From: Candidatus Aenigmatarchaeota archaeon
Lineage (GTDB): Archaea > Aenigmatarchaeota > Aenigmatarchaeia > GW2011-AR5 > WALA01
Reading direction: 5' to 3'
NCBI GenBank assembly: GCA_015523085.1
Contig: WALA01000056.1
Location: 1 to 14,147 of the forward strand
Length of the DNA: 14,147 nt
Shown in pieces: positions 1 to 6,352 of this stretch. Each line of letters opens with the position of its first letter. The stretch's first letter is position 1. A program made the position numbers and the translations under genes. Below the pieces are notes generated by a model. That model worked only from the letters and a program-made list of their open reading frames with translations, did no database searches and was not told where the DNA came from.

Positions 1-31
1 TCGTATCACCGGATAATACTTCACTTTCAGA

Positions 32-39
32 TTTTTATT
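32..39 (+). promoter_or_regulatory. Probable TATA box of kae1
   Basis: A T-rich TTTTTATT lies about 25 bp before the kae1 ATG, the spacing expected for an archaeal promoter that drives a leaderless mRNA. No Shine-Dalgarno sequence precedes the ATG, which fits. Bases 1-60 are also open in the kae1 frame, but nothing there looks like coding sequence. Confidence 0.45.
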
Positions 40-60
40 CTTTGCCGTTCAGTTCTTATT

Positions 61-1041
61 ATGATATCGCTTGGAATAGAGTCGACGTCTCACACGTTCG
101 GCGTTGGCGTTGTTGAGGATGACCGTGTGCTCTCCGAGGAGCGCGACGTTTTTGTCCCGCCAATGGGATCTGGTATACACCCAAAACTCGCCGCGGAGCA
201 TCACATAAGCGTTGCCAAGGACGTGATAGAGCGCGCACTCGAGAGCGCGAACATATCGCTCGGCGACATTGACATAATTTCATTCTCACAGGGGCCTGGA
301 CTTCCCCCGTGCCTTCAAGTCGGGCTCGTTGTCGCAAAAACCTTGCATGAGCTCACCAAGAAGCCGATGTACGGCGTGAACCATTGCGTTGCTCACATAG
401 AGATAGGCCGCCTTCTCACGGGCGTGCACGATCCCGTGGTGCTTTACATTTCGGGTGGAAACACGCAGGTCATATCATTTGCTTCCGGACGCTACCGGGT
501 TTTCGGTGAAACGGAGGACATTCCCATAGGGAATGCGCTCGACGTCTTTGCAAGGCGCGCGGGGCTTGGATATCCCGGTGGACCGAAGGTAGAGGAGATT
601 GCAAAAAATGGGAAGTATGTTGAGCTCCCTTACGTCGTCAAGGGGATGGACTTGAGCTTCACAGGGATTGTCACGGATGCCATTAGAAAGCTCAAGACGC
701 ATTCTGTCAGTGACATCGCTTTCTCGCTGCAGGAAAACACATTCTCCATGCTCGCCGAAGTTAGCGAGCGAGCCATGGCGCAGCTCGGAAAGAACGAACT
801 CCTCGTCATAGGAGGGGTCGCGTCAAACAAGCGCCTCGCCGAGATACTGGACATCATGACAAAAGAGCGTGGTGGAAAGGTTTACGTTGTTCCGGGAAGG
901 TACGCCGGTGACAACGGGGCGATGATAGCGTACACGGGACTGCTCGAAGCGAAAAACGGGTGGAAGCCGCTCGGCCTCGATGCGAACTTCATACAGAAGT
1001 GGCGGACGGATGCCATGGAGGTGACGTGGCTTGAAAAATGA
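61..1041 (+). CDS. kae1: KEOPS tRNA N6-threonylcarbamoyltransferase Kae1 (TsaD family)
   Basis: Catalytic subunit of the archaeal KEOPS complex. It transfers threonylcarbamoyl from threonylcarbamoyl-AMP to A37 of tRNAs that read ANN codons, in the cytoplasm. The 326 residues cover the full ASKHA-fold family length. Visible landmarks are the N-terminal GIESTSHT phosphate loop, the metal-binding H108-x3-H112 pair in NHCVAH, SGGNT at 131-135, GGVASNKRL in the C-terminal lobe and the late GDNGAMIA segment with its metal-ligand Asp. In many archaea Kae1 is fused or adjacent to the kinase Bud32. Here it ends right after the Kae1 domain and no Bud32, Cgi121 or Pcc1 follows. The ATG is chosen because a TATA-like box sits 25 bp upstream, consistent with a leaderless mRNA. 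The gene overlaps the next one by 11 bp. Confidence 0.95.
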   Translation: MISLGIESTSHTFGVGVVEDDRVLSEERDVFVPPMGSGIHPKLAAEHHISVAKDVIERALESANISLGDIDIISFSQGPGLPPCLQVGLVVAKTLHELTKKPMYGVNHCVAHIEIGRLLTGVHDPVVLYISGGNTQVISFASGRYRVFGETEDIPIGNALDVFARRAGLGYPGGPKVEEIAKNGKYVELPYVVKGMDLSFTGIVTDAIRKLKTHSVSDIAFSLQENTFSMLAEVSERAMAQLGKNELLVIGGVASNKRLAEILDIMTKERGGKVYVVPGRYAGDNGAMIAYTGLLEAKNGWKPLGLDANFIQKWRTDAMEVTWLEK

Positions 1042-1213
1042 CAAAAAGAAAATGCTTAAAGAAGTGTCCGAGCGTCTTGCTGAGGTTGAAAACAAAATCA
1101 AGAAAATGGGCGCCGAAAATTACAACAGCCCGGCGTTCAAGCTTCTCATAGCGGAAGAGTCGGAACTTGTGAAAAAGAAATATAAATTGGAAAAGGAGCT
1201 CGGACTTCACTGA
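1031..1213 (+). CDS. Small charged coiled-coil protein, unknown function
   Basis: Sixty residues, mostly Lys and Glu, with heptad-like hydrophobic spacing throughout. This predicts one long helix or a helical hairpin broken near MGAENYNSPAF. I do not recognise the family. The TTG start is supported by a textbook GGAGGTGA at 1017-1024, six bases upstream, which lies inside the end of kae1. An in-frame ATG at 1052 lacks such a site. The 11-bp overlap with kae1 means translation is probably coupled, so a link to KEOPS or tRNA modification is possible but unproven. It does not resemble the small KEOPS subunit Pcc1. Its stop overlaps the stop of the convergent FKBP gene. Confidence 0.75.
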   Translation: MKNDKKKMLKEVSERLAEVENKIKKMGAENYNSPAFKLLIAEESELVKKKYKLEKELGLH

Positions 1214-1605
1214 TAGTCGACGACCTTTATCCAGAATTTCAACGTTTTTCCGGACAATGGGTGATTGAAGTCAACCTTTATCGTGTCTTCACCGACTTCT
1301 ATGACCTTTCCGACGAGACCGGTTGATGATTTGATCACCATGCCGACTTTCACGTCTCCTTTTATCTGACCCTTTGGAATTTCGATTACGTATTTTTCCT
1401 GATGGGGGCCGTACGCCTTGTCCGGCTGGATTGTGAGATTTTTCTCATCGCCGCGTTCCATTCCGACAATTGCCTCGTCAACTCCCTTTATGACGTTTCC
1501 GGAACCGACTTCGAACTCAAAATCCTTTGATGAATCGAACACGTCTCCGTTTTCAAACATCGCCTTGTACTCTATTTTGACTTTGTTTCCTTTTTCAACT
1601 GGCAT
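1207..1605 (-). CDS. FKBP-type peptidyl-prolyl isomerase, SlyD-like
   Basis: Cytoplasmic prolyl cis-trans isomerase and chaperone. The 132 residues match the short archaeal FKBP/SlyD class. The FKBP core is FEVGSGNVIKGVDEAIVGM at about 30-49. It is followed by the flap (IF) domain that begins near AYGPHQEKYVIEIPKGQ and is associated with chaperone activity. The core closes with DFNHPLSGKTLKFWIKV near the C-terminus. There is no His-rich metal-binding tail like that of E. coli SlyD. The ATG at 1605 is preferred because GAGGTG lies six bases upstream at 1617-1612. A GTG at 1614, adding three codons, is the alternative and would sit 26.5 bp from the TTTAAA at 1638-1643, the leaderless spacing. 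It is convergent with the coiled-coil gene, and the two ORFs overlap by 7 bp. Confidence 0.92.
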   Translation of the reverse strand: MPVEKGNKVKIEYKAMFENGDVFDSSKDFEFEVGSGNVIKGVDEAIVGMERGDEKNLTIQPDKAYGPHQEKYVIEIPKGQIKGDVKVGMVIKSSTGLVGKVIEVGEDTIKVDFNHPLSGKTLKFWIKVVDYQ

Positions 1606-1689
1606 TTCATACACCTCAATTTTACTTGTTCGAAACGTTTAAATGCGGAATACTCGATTGATATTTAAATTATCCGCGCAAATTCATTT
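1606..1689. promoter_or_regulatory. Divergent promoter region of the FKBP and patatin genes
   Basis: Two TTTAAA boxes lie here. The one at 1638-1643 is centred 35.5 bp from the FKBP ATG on the minus strand, predicting a leader of about ten bases that carries the GAGGTG site. The one at 1664-1669 is centred 23.5 bp from the patatin ATG on the plus strand, predicting a leaderless mRNA. The assignment rests on spacing only. Confidence 0.55.
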
Positions 1690-2451
1690 ATGTTTGGACT
1701 TGCACTTGGAAGCGGCGGAGCTAAGGGATTTGCCCACATAGGCGTGCTTAAGGTGATTGAGGAGCTCGGCGTGAAGCCGGACATAATAGTCGGCAGCAGC
1801 ATGGGCGCGATTGTAGGTGGGTTCTACGCGAGCGGTATGCCGCTTTCAGAGATTGAAACTCTCGCAACGTCAATGAATTACAAGAGCCTCATAAAAATGG
1901 CAGATTTCGGAGGCGGATACGTCATACGAGGGGACAAGTTGGAGAAGTTCTTTCGAGAAAAAATCCCGGTAAAACGGATTGAAAAGTTTCCGATAAGGTT
2001 CGCCGCGGTTTCAACAAATATAATTGCAGGGAAGTGCGTTGCCATAACGCGCGGTGATGCGGCCAAGGCGATGCGTGCAAGTGGAAGCATACCGGCCATT
2101 TTCAAGCCGGTTGAGTACAAAAGAACGCTTCTTGTGGACGGCGGCGTTCTCAATCCCGTGCCCGTGAAAATCGCGCGTGAGCTCGGCGCGGATCTGATAA
2201 TCGGAGTGAATGTAAACGGACGCGTCAAGAGTCTGAAGAAAAAGAATGTGAATACAATAACGCTTGTTATCCAGTCGATTGAATTGATGCAGTCAAAACT
2301 TGCCGAATACAACAGAGACGCCCTGATTTTGAAGCCGAGATTGGAAAATTTTTCATCGTTCTCATTCTCACGGGCAAAGGAAATCATAAAAATCGGGTAC
2401 AACACCGCGAAACGCATGAAGGGAAGGATAAAGCGCTTTCTGGACTTATGA
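1690..2451 (+). CDS. Patatin-like phospholipase / serine esterase (RssA-type)
   Basis: Predicted acyl hydrolase with a Ser-Asp dyad, probably acting on membrane lipids or acyl esters; the true substrate in an archaeon with ether lipids is unclear. The 253 residues match the short prokaryotic RssA/YchK patatin group. The oxyanion-hole loop GSGGAKG is at 8-14. The nucleophile elbow G-S-S-M-G is at 35-39 with catalytic Ser37, and the catalytic Asp150 sits in the DGG motif at 150-152. All key residues are intact, so the enzyme should be active. There is no signal peptide, so it is likely cytoplasmic. The ATG has no ribosome binding site but has TTTAAA 23.5 bp upstream, as expected for a leaderless gene. 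Its stop overlaps the stop of the convergent MFS gene within TTATGA. Confidence 0.93.
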   Translation: MFGLALGSGGAKGFAHIGVLKVIEELGVKPDIIVGSSMGAIVGGFYASGMPLSEIETLATSMNYKSLIKMADFGGGYVIRGDKLEKFFREKIPVKRIEKFPIRFAAVSTNIIAGKCVAITRGDAAKAMRASGSIPAIFKPVEYKRTLLVDGGVLNPVPVKIARELGADLIIGVNVNGRVKSLKKKNVNTITLVIQSIELMQSKLAEYNRDALILKPRLENFSSFSFSRAKEIIKIGYNTAKRMKGRIKRFLDL

Positions 2452-3600
2452 GAAAATTTTCGTTTTCAACACACGCGGCCTTGAATAGAGTGCGTAGAGC
2501 ATTATTGAAAACATGAAAACGGAAATTATCACGAACGTCTCCCGAATTCCGACGATTTGCGCCACAAGTCCGGATGCGAGAAATCCAAACAGACCGCCCA
2601 TCCTCGTCGAGCCGAAAAAGAACCCGTATGCCTCTTCGTGATTCCTCGATGACATGTAAACGGCCTCCGATGTGGTCACGTCCGCTATGCCAACAGCAAT
2701 TGAACTAAGCACGGATGCAAGTATGAAAGCGTAGAAGCCGTGAGATACGTATATGAGAAGAAATGAAAATATGAAAAGGACCGCGGAAAGGAGCATGAAA
2801 TCCCCTATCCTTCCCTTTATCCATTTTCCGATGAACGGCTCGAACAACGACGACAGCAAGTAAAACGATGCGATTATTATTCCTATTTTTAGCATGTCGA
2901 ATCCGTACTCGTACAAAAGAAGCGGGACGAGCATATAGCGGGCGCTTATCATCGCAAACTCTATGAATCCCATGTAATTGGTTATGTAAAGAATGTCATT
3001 TTTCAGAAACTTCTTGAAATCCATGAGAACGTCTATGACATCGCGCTCCATCTTTACTGTGCGCGTGTCTTTGTACAGAAAGTACACCATGAACAAGAGT
3101 ATTGCGAATGCAAATCCGCTGAACATTATGGACGTTTTCATGCCGTAGTACATTGCCATTATGCCTCCAGAGAGAGGTCCGATGAATTTTCCGATGTACT
3201 GAATTGCGAAGCTCAATGATGTCATTTCGCTGCGGTTTGACTTTATGCTCTCCTCGAGGTCCGAGAGGGCGATTATGCTTATTCCGGAAACACCCATGCC
3301 GAGTATGAGCTGGGAGAGTATGAACGACGTGTAGCTTTGAAACGCGGCTATGAGAAAGTAGGATGAACCCGCAAGGAAAACGCTTGTTAGGAGAAGGAAT
3401 TTTTTGCTCGCGTACTCGGCGAGTCCACCGACTATTGGCGACGACACTATGATTGAAATGGACAGGGCCGAGAGCACGAGGGAAACCTGAAGGTTGTTGA
3501 GGCCGCCATTCTTGAAGAATATGGAAAGTATGGAGTCCGTGATGCAGTATGCGAATGAAAACGCGCCAAGTATGGCCATTGACATCTCTAATCTGTCCAT
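2446..3600 (-). CDS. Major facilitator superfamily transporter
   Basis: Polytopic membrane protein of 384 residues with about twelve hydrophobic helices in two halves joined by a charged cytoplasmic loop (around VKMERDVIDVLMDFKKFL), the MFS layout. A degenerate MFS signature follows the second helix in VGGLAEYASKKFLLLTS. Substrate cannot be told; the overall look is that of the drug-efflux or unknown-substrate MFS proteins. The ATG at 3600 is chosen because AGGTGG lies just upstream (3610-3605) and TTTAAA at 3633-3638 would start an mRNA near 3610. A GTG at 3630 would extend the protein by ten residues but lies only about 5 bp from that box. It follows the S8e gene by 52 bp on the same strand and could also be read through from it. 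Confidence 0.88.
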   Translation of the reverse strand: MDRLEMSMAILGAFSFAYCITDSILSIFFKNGGLNNLQVSLVLSALSISIIVSSPIVGGLAEYASKKFLLLTSVFLAGSSYFLIAAFQSYTSFILSQLILGMGVSGISIIALSDLEESIKSNRSEMTSLSFAIQYIGKFIGPLSGGIMAMYYGMKTSIMFSGFAFAILLFMVYFLYKDTRTVKMERDVIDVLMDFKKFLKNDILYITNYMGFIEFAMISARYMLVPLLLYEYGFDMLKIGIIIASFYLLSSLFEPFIGKWIKGRIGDFMLLSAVLFIFSFLLIYVSHGFYAFILASVLSSIAVGIADVTTSEAVYMSSRNHEEAYGFFFGSTRMGGLFGFLASGLVAQIVGIRETFVIISVFMFSIMLYALYSRPRVLKTKIFS

Positions 3601-3604
3601 TCGT

Positions 3605-3638
3605 CCACCTAAAAATAAATGTAATTTCACAATTTAAA
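3605..3638 (-). promoter_or_regulatory. Promoter and short leader of the MFS gene
   Basis: On the minus strand TTTAAA at 3638-3633 is followed about 25 bases later by the predicted transcription start near 3610. That start falls at the AGGTGG ribosome binding site. The TTTAAA-to-ATG distance of 35.5 bp is the same as for the FKBP gene, suggesting a shared short-leader design. Confidence 0.4.
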
Positions 3639-3652
3639 GATTAAAGAAGGAA

Positions 3653-4030
3653 TCAATTCAAAATTTTTGCATTGACTATGCCGTCCTGCCCCGGCCTCGA
3701 TGTGACGACTGCTTTTCCGAGCTCCGTTTCTATGATTGCACCCTTCGTCACTATGTTTCTTCTGACCAAGTGCGGATTTGCCTTGTTTTCGACGACGTTT
3801 TTGATTTCAACTTTCTGCGCCTTTCCGTTCACAAAGACGTTTGCGTATTTGACTTCCACTGCGACAAGCTTTTCATTGCCACCCGTTGTTCTTATTTTTT
3901 TGACTCTTTGCTTGTCAGAAAGATGAGCAGGAACGTAATCTCGACCTATCTCAAATCTTCTTGATTTCCTGTGCTCGTGGAGGCGTCCACTTGTTATTTT
4001 TCTCTTTGACCTCTTTTGTTTGACAGTCAT
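3653..4030 (-). CDS. rps8e: Ribosomal protein S8e
   Basis: Small-subunit ribosomal protein found in archaea and eukaryotes, absent from bacteria. The 125 residues match archaeal S8e, which lacks the eukaryotic insertions. The basic N-terminus (KQKRSKRKITSGR, then HEHRKSRRFEIGRD) is the family's conserved rRNA-binding stretch. The later TTGGNEKLVAVEVKYANVF and NPHLVRRNIVTKGAIIET segments are also typical of the fold. The ATG has a GGTGAT just upstream and TTTAAA centred 24.5 bp away, so a leaderless or very short-leader mRNA is likely. Two more TTTAAA boxes stand behind it. It is divergent from the Sm-like/L37e operon, so ribosome-related genes flank this promoter region on both sides. Confidence 0.96.
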   Translation of the reverse strand: MTVKQKRSKRKITSGRLHEHRKSRRFEIGRDYVPAHLSDKQRVKKIRTTGGNEKLVAVEVKYANVFVNGKAQKVEIKNVVENKANPHLVRRNIVTKGAIIETELGKAVVTSRPGQDGIVNAKILN

Positions 4031-4172
4031 ATCATCACCAACATTCTTAATTTTAAAATCTTTTTAAATTAATCTTTTTAAATTTTTTCGCTACTCGATG
4101 GCTCATTAGTCAAGTATTTAAACATTTTTGTTGTTAAATTATAAAGTTTTATTGTTTGAGGAGGTTTTGAAA
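4031..4172. promoter_or_regulatory. Divergent promoter region of rps8e and the Sm-like/L37e operon
   Basis: Very AT-rich spacer. Towards rps8e there are three TTTAAA boxes at 4052-4057, 4063-4068 and 4077-4082. The outer two lie in a perfect 13-bp direct repeat ATCTTTTTAAATT (4058-4070 and 4072-4084). Towards the Sm-like gene there is TTTAAA at 4117-4122, 53.5 bp before the ATG. This predicts a leader of roughly 28 bases that contains the ribosome binding site GGAGGT at 4160-4165, seven bases before the ATG. Confidence 0.55.
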
Positions 4173-4394
4173 ATGGATAGACCAATAGACGTTTTGAACA
4201 ATGCGAAGGGAAAGAGGATACTCGTGAGATTGAAAAACAATTCACAGATATCCGGCGTGCTTATGGCACTTGACCTTCACCTGAACATGTGGCTTGACGA
4301 TGCTCAGGAGACGAAGGATGGCGAGACCACAAAGCTCGGCACGGTTCTCATACGAGGAGACACAATAGTCATGGCGTCACCAGCAGAGCAGTAG
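4173..4394 (+). CDS. Archaeal Sm-like (LSm/SmAP) RNA-binding protein
   Basis: Seventy-three residues forming a single Sm fold that assembles into a heptameric ring and binds U-rich single-stranded RNA. The Sm1 motif spans about 15-45 (VRLKNNSQISGVLMALDLHL, then NMWLDDA). The Sm2 motif is LGTVLIRGDTIVMAS near the end, with the RG-D signature that lines the RNA pocket. The ATG at 4173 is fixed by GGAGGT at 4160-4165; upstream in-frame ATGs from 4128 would precede that site and are rejected. It is followed after ten bases by rpl37e, an arrangement conserved in many archaea that suggests co-regulation of RNA metabolism with ribosome production. Confidence 0.95.
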   Translation: MDRPIDVLNNAKGKRILVRLKNNSQISGVLMALDLHLNMWLDDAQETKDGETTKLGTVLIRGDTIVMASPAEQ

Positions 4395-4404
4395 GTGATT
4401 ACTT

Positions 4405-4593
4405 ATGAAGAGAGGAGGAACATCGAGCTTCGGAAAGCACAACAAGATCACTCATATCAGATGCAGGCGATGCGGTCATCATTCGTTCAACATAAAGACG
4501 GGTCGCTGTAGCTACTGTGGTTATCCGGACGCAAAGATAAAACACGAGAACTGGAAATGGCAGAAACCACTCTCGAAGGAAAGGCGCAAGTGA
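4405..4593 (+). CDS. rpl37e: Ribosomal protein L37e (zinc ribbon)
   Basis: Large-subunit ribosomal protein of 62 residues, normal for archaeal L37e. The four zinc ligands are present as CRRC at 20-23 and CSYC at 35-38. The N-terminal [13 protein letters not shown] is a strongly conserved rRNA contact region, and the C-terminus is basic. The ribosome binding site GGTGAT overlaps the stop codon of the Sm-like gene, so the two are translated from one mRNA. The tRNA-Lys gene begins 42 bp downstream behind its own promoter-like AT-rich stretch. Confidence 0.96.
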   Translation: MKRGGTSSFGKHNKITHIRCRRCGHHSFNIKTGRCSYCGYPDAKIKHENWKWQKPLSKERRK

Positions 4594-4604
4594 CGGCGCT
4601 GAAA

Positions 4605-4619
4605 AATTTTTAAATTATA
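4605..4619 (+). promoter_or_regulatory. TATA region of tRNA-Lys
   Basis: The stretch TTTTTAAATTATAAA sits about 24 bp before the first base of the tRNA, as expected for an archaeal tRNA promoter. Confidence 0.5.
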
Positions 4620-4635
4620 AATTTCATATTTTCTT

Positions 4636-4710
4636 GGGCCCGTAGCTCAGCTTGGTTAGAGCATCTGGCTCTTAACCAGAGGGTCGCGGGTTCGAATCCC
4701 GTCGGGCCCA
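4636..4710 (+). tRNA. tRNA-Lys (anticodon CTT)
   Basis: A complete cloverleaf of 75 bases. Acceptor arm GGGCCCG (4636-4642) pairs with CGGGCCC (4703-4709), with discriminator A4710. The D stem is GCTC/GAGC and the anticodon stem TCTGG/CCAGA encloses loop CTCTTAA. The anticodon CTT is at 4671-4673 and reads AAG lysine codons. The T arm GCGGG/CCCGT holds the standard TTCGAAT loop. The variable loop has five bases, there is no intron, and CCA is not encoded. A second isoacceptor (TTT) must be elsewhere. Confidence 0.98.
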
Positions 4711-5071
4711 CTCCTAAAGGACAACCCTGCGGTTTTCCTTTTAGGTTCATTTCTTTCCCTAAGAGCCCTTTCTCAGAGAGAAAGCGCTCTAGCGGAAAGA
4801 GCTAAAATAGGCCTTTAGAAAACCCTTTCTTGAAAGAAAGCGTTTTATCGTAAAGAACTTTTTTTTGGTTTCTCGATAAAGCCTCTTCTTAAGGGACTTA
4901 ATAGTCCGAAGGACCCAACGAGAGTTTTAGGATAAAACCCTTTTTCTAAAAGGGTTTTGCTAAAGCCCTTTTCTAAAGGGCCTTAAAAGTCTGAAAGACC
5001 CAACGAGAGTTTTAGGATAAAACCCTTTTCCTAAAAGGGTTTTGCTAAAGCCCTTTTCTAAAGGGCTTTTA
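4711..5071. repeat. Hairpin array between tRNA-Lys and asnS
   Basis: This gene-free stretch between convergent transcription units is filled almost end to end by stem-loops. On the plus strand I can draw the following. At 4713-4745, CCTAAAGGA pairs with TCCTTTTAGG, extended by AACC/GGTT. At 4752-4800 there is a long imperfect hairpin. At 4813-4855 there is another, with core AAAACCCTTTCTT against AAGAAAGCGTTTT. At 4877-4901 there is a weak one. Then come two copies of a three-hairpin 85-bp unit. Most stems share a CCCTTT/AAAGGG core. The last hairpin begins at the asnS stop codon, so it could serve as the 3' end of the asnS mRNA. No ORF of note is present. Possible roles are bidirectional terminator, structured small RNA or mobile hairpin repeat; the sequence does not decide. 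Confidence 0.85.
4891..5070. repeat. 85-bp tandem repeat, about 2.1 copies, each with three hairpins
   Basis: The same sequence recurs at an offset of exactly 85 bp; for instance GACCCAACGAGAGTTTTAGG starts at 4912 and again at 4997. The unit contains a small hairpin with GAA loop (4904-4914; 4989-4999) and an 11-bp hairpin AAAACCCTTTT/AAAAGGGTTTT with 3-base loop (4934-4958; 5019-5043). A third hairpin is AAAGCCCTTT/AAAGGGC (4961-4985; 5046-5070). The small hairpin is GTCC-GAA-GGAC in copy 1 and GTCT-GAA-AGAC in copy 2, a paired change that keeps the stem. The 11-bp hairpin differs only in its loop (TCT versus CCT). Confidence 0.9.
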
Positions 5072-6352
5072 TGGGTAGTACCTGTTTATCACGCGAGGAA
5101 ACGGTATCGTGTCTCGTATGTGGTCGAGCTTGCAAATCCACCACACCATTCTTTCTGATCCGAGACCGAATCCACTGTGAGGCACGGAACCGTACCTTCT
5201 CAAGTCGAGGTACCATTTGTAGTTCTCAACGTTCTCTCCCTGCTCTTCGAGGCGCTTTATTAAAACGTCAACGTCTGTTTCGCGTTCGCTTCCACCTATC
5301 ATCTCACCGTAACCCTCGGGTGCTATCATGTCGGCGCACTTAACGAGCTTTTCATCGAGGCGCTTCATGTAAAACGCCTTCGCCTCCTTCGGGAAGTTCT
5401 GTATGAAAAACGGTGAGTCGAATTTCTTCGATATGAAATACTCCTCGTCCGCTCCGAGGTCGTCACCCCATTCTATGTCGTATCCGTTCTTTTGAAGCGT
5501 GTCTATGACTTCCGAATATTTTATTCTCGGAAACGGCTTTTGTATGCGTTCGAGCGTGCTCGGGTCCCTGAACATGGAGAGCTCACGCTTGCGCTCATCG
5601 AGAACTTTCCTTATTATGTGGAAAACGAGGTTTTCTTCTATCTTCTCGTTTTCCTCTTCGGTTGTCCACGGCTCCTCGGCCTCTATGTGCCAGTATTCCG
5701 CGAGGTGGCGTCTGGTCCTTGATTTCTCCGCTCTGAACGACGGAGTTATCGAATAGACCTTTCCGAGCGAGAATATCAGCGCTTCTAAATAAAGTTGCGC
5801 ACTCTGACTGAGGTACGCCTTTTTTCCGAAGTAATTCAATTCGAATAGGGTTGAGCCGCCTTCGCAGGAGTTCCCGGAGATTATCGGCGGTGTCACTTCC
5901 GTGAATCCGTTTTCGCGGAACCACTCGCGCGCACCATGAAGGATGGAATCTTTTATTCTCATTATCGCGGCGTACCTTGGCGAGCGGAGGACGAGATGCC
6001 TGTTGTCAAGGAGGAACGCGGGTCCGTGCTCTTTCTTTCCTATGGGGAATTCCTCCGACACGTGGACAATGTCAAAATCCTTGCAGTGAACTTCGTATCC
6101 GTTGGGTGCGCGTTCATCCTTCTTCACACTTCCTCGAATGATTATAGACGATTCACGCGTGAGATTCTCGAGCTCCTTGAACTTGTCACCGAGCTCTTCC
6201 TTCTTTGCAATACATTGAATGGTTCCCGTCCCGTCGCGGAGGACTATGAAGACTATGCCACCGCCAAATCTTATGTTCCAAACCCATCCTTTCAATTGAA
6301 CGTCGTCTTCGACCTTTCCATTGAGAATGTCCGATATTTTTGCATCAATCAT
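5069..6352 (-). CDS. asnS: Asparaginyl-tRNA synthetase
   Basis: Class IIb aminoacyl-tRNA synthetase that charges tRNA-Asn with asparagine. The 427 residues give the usual archaeal layout: N-terminal OB-fold anticodon-binding domain (about 18-105) and class II catalytic core (about 120-427). Motif 2 holds SFRAEKSRTRRHLAEYWHIE at about 205-224 and motif 3 holds GFGLGSERMVWW near 395. The segment NSCEGGSTLFELNYF (161-175) and HSGFGLGSER favour AsnRS over AspRS, which usually has EGGTELF and a GWGLGAER-type motif 3. A dedicated AsnRS implies direct asparaginylation rather than the amidotransferase route. The ATG at 6352 has no ribosome binding site but has a TTTAAA centred 26.5 bp upstream, shared with the divergent lipoprotein gene. 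The stop codon touches the hairpin array. Confidence 0.95.
   Translation of the reverse strand: MIDAKISDILNGKVEDDVQLKGWVWNIRFGGGIVFIVLRDGTGTIQCIAKKEELGDKFKELENLTRESSIIIRGSVKKDERAPNGYEVHCKDFDIVHVSEEFPIGKKEHGPAFLLDNRHLVLRSPRYAAIMRIKDSILHGAREWFRENGFTEVTPPIISGNSCEGGSTLFELNYFGKKAYLSQSAQLYLEALIFSLGKVYSITPSFRAEKSRTRRHLAEYWHIEAEEPWTTEEENEKIEENLVFHIIRKVLDERKRELSMFRDPSTLERIQKPFPRIKYSEVIDTLQKNGYDIEWGDDLGADEEYFISKKFDSPFFIQNFPKEAKAFYMKRLDEKLVKCADMIAPEGYGEMIGGSERETDVDVLIKRLEEQGENVENYKWYLDLRRYGSVPHSGFGLGSERMVWWICKLDHIRDTIPFPRVINRYYP

Noticed and set aside
1..24. Possible minus-strand gene start at the left edge (GTG 24, reading MKYYPVIR; a second GTG at 9 lies 26.5 bp from the kae1 TATA-like box)
   Set aside because: Eight codons at most are visible, with no ribosome binding site; too little to call.
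3601..3630. GTG 3630 as MFS start
   Set aside because: Only about 5 bp from the TTTAAA box and no ribosome binding site; ATG 3600 has AGGTGG.
4711..5071. Insertion sequence or MITE
   Set aside because: No terminal inverted repeat pair framing the whole element, no target duplication and no transposase; a hairpin array describes it better.
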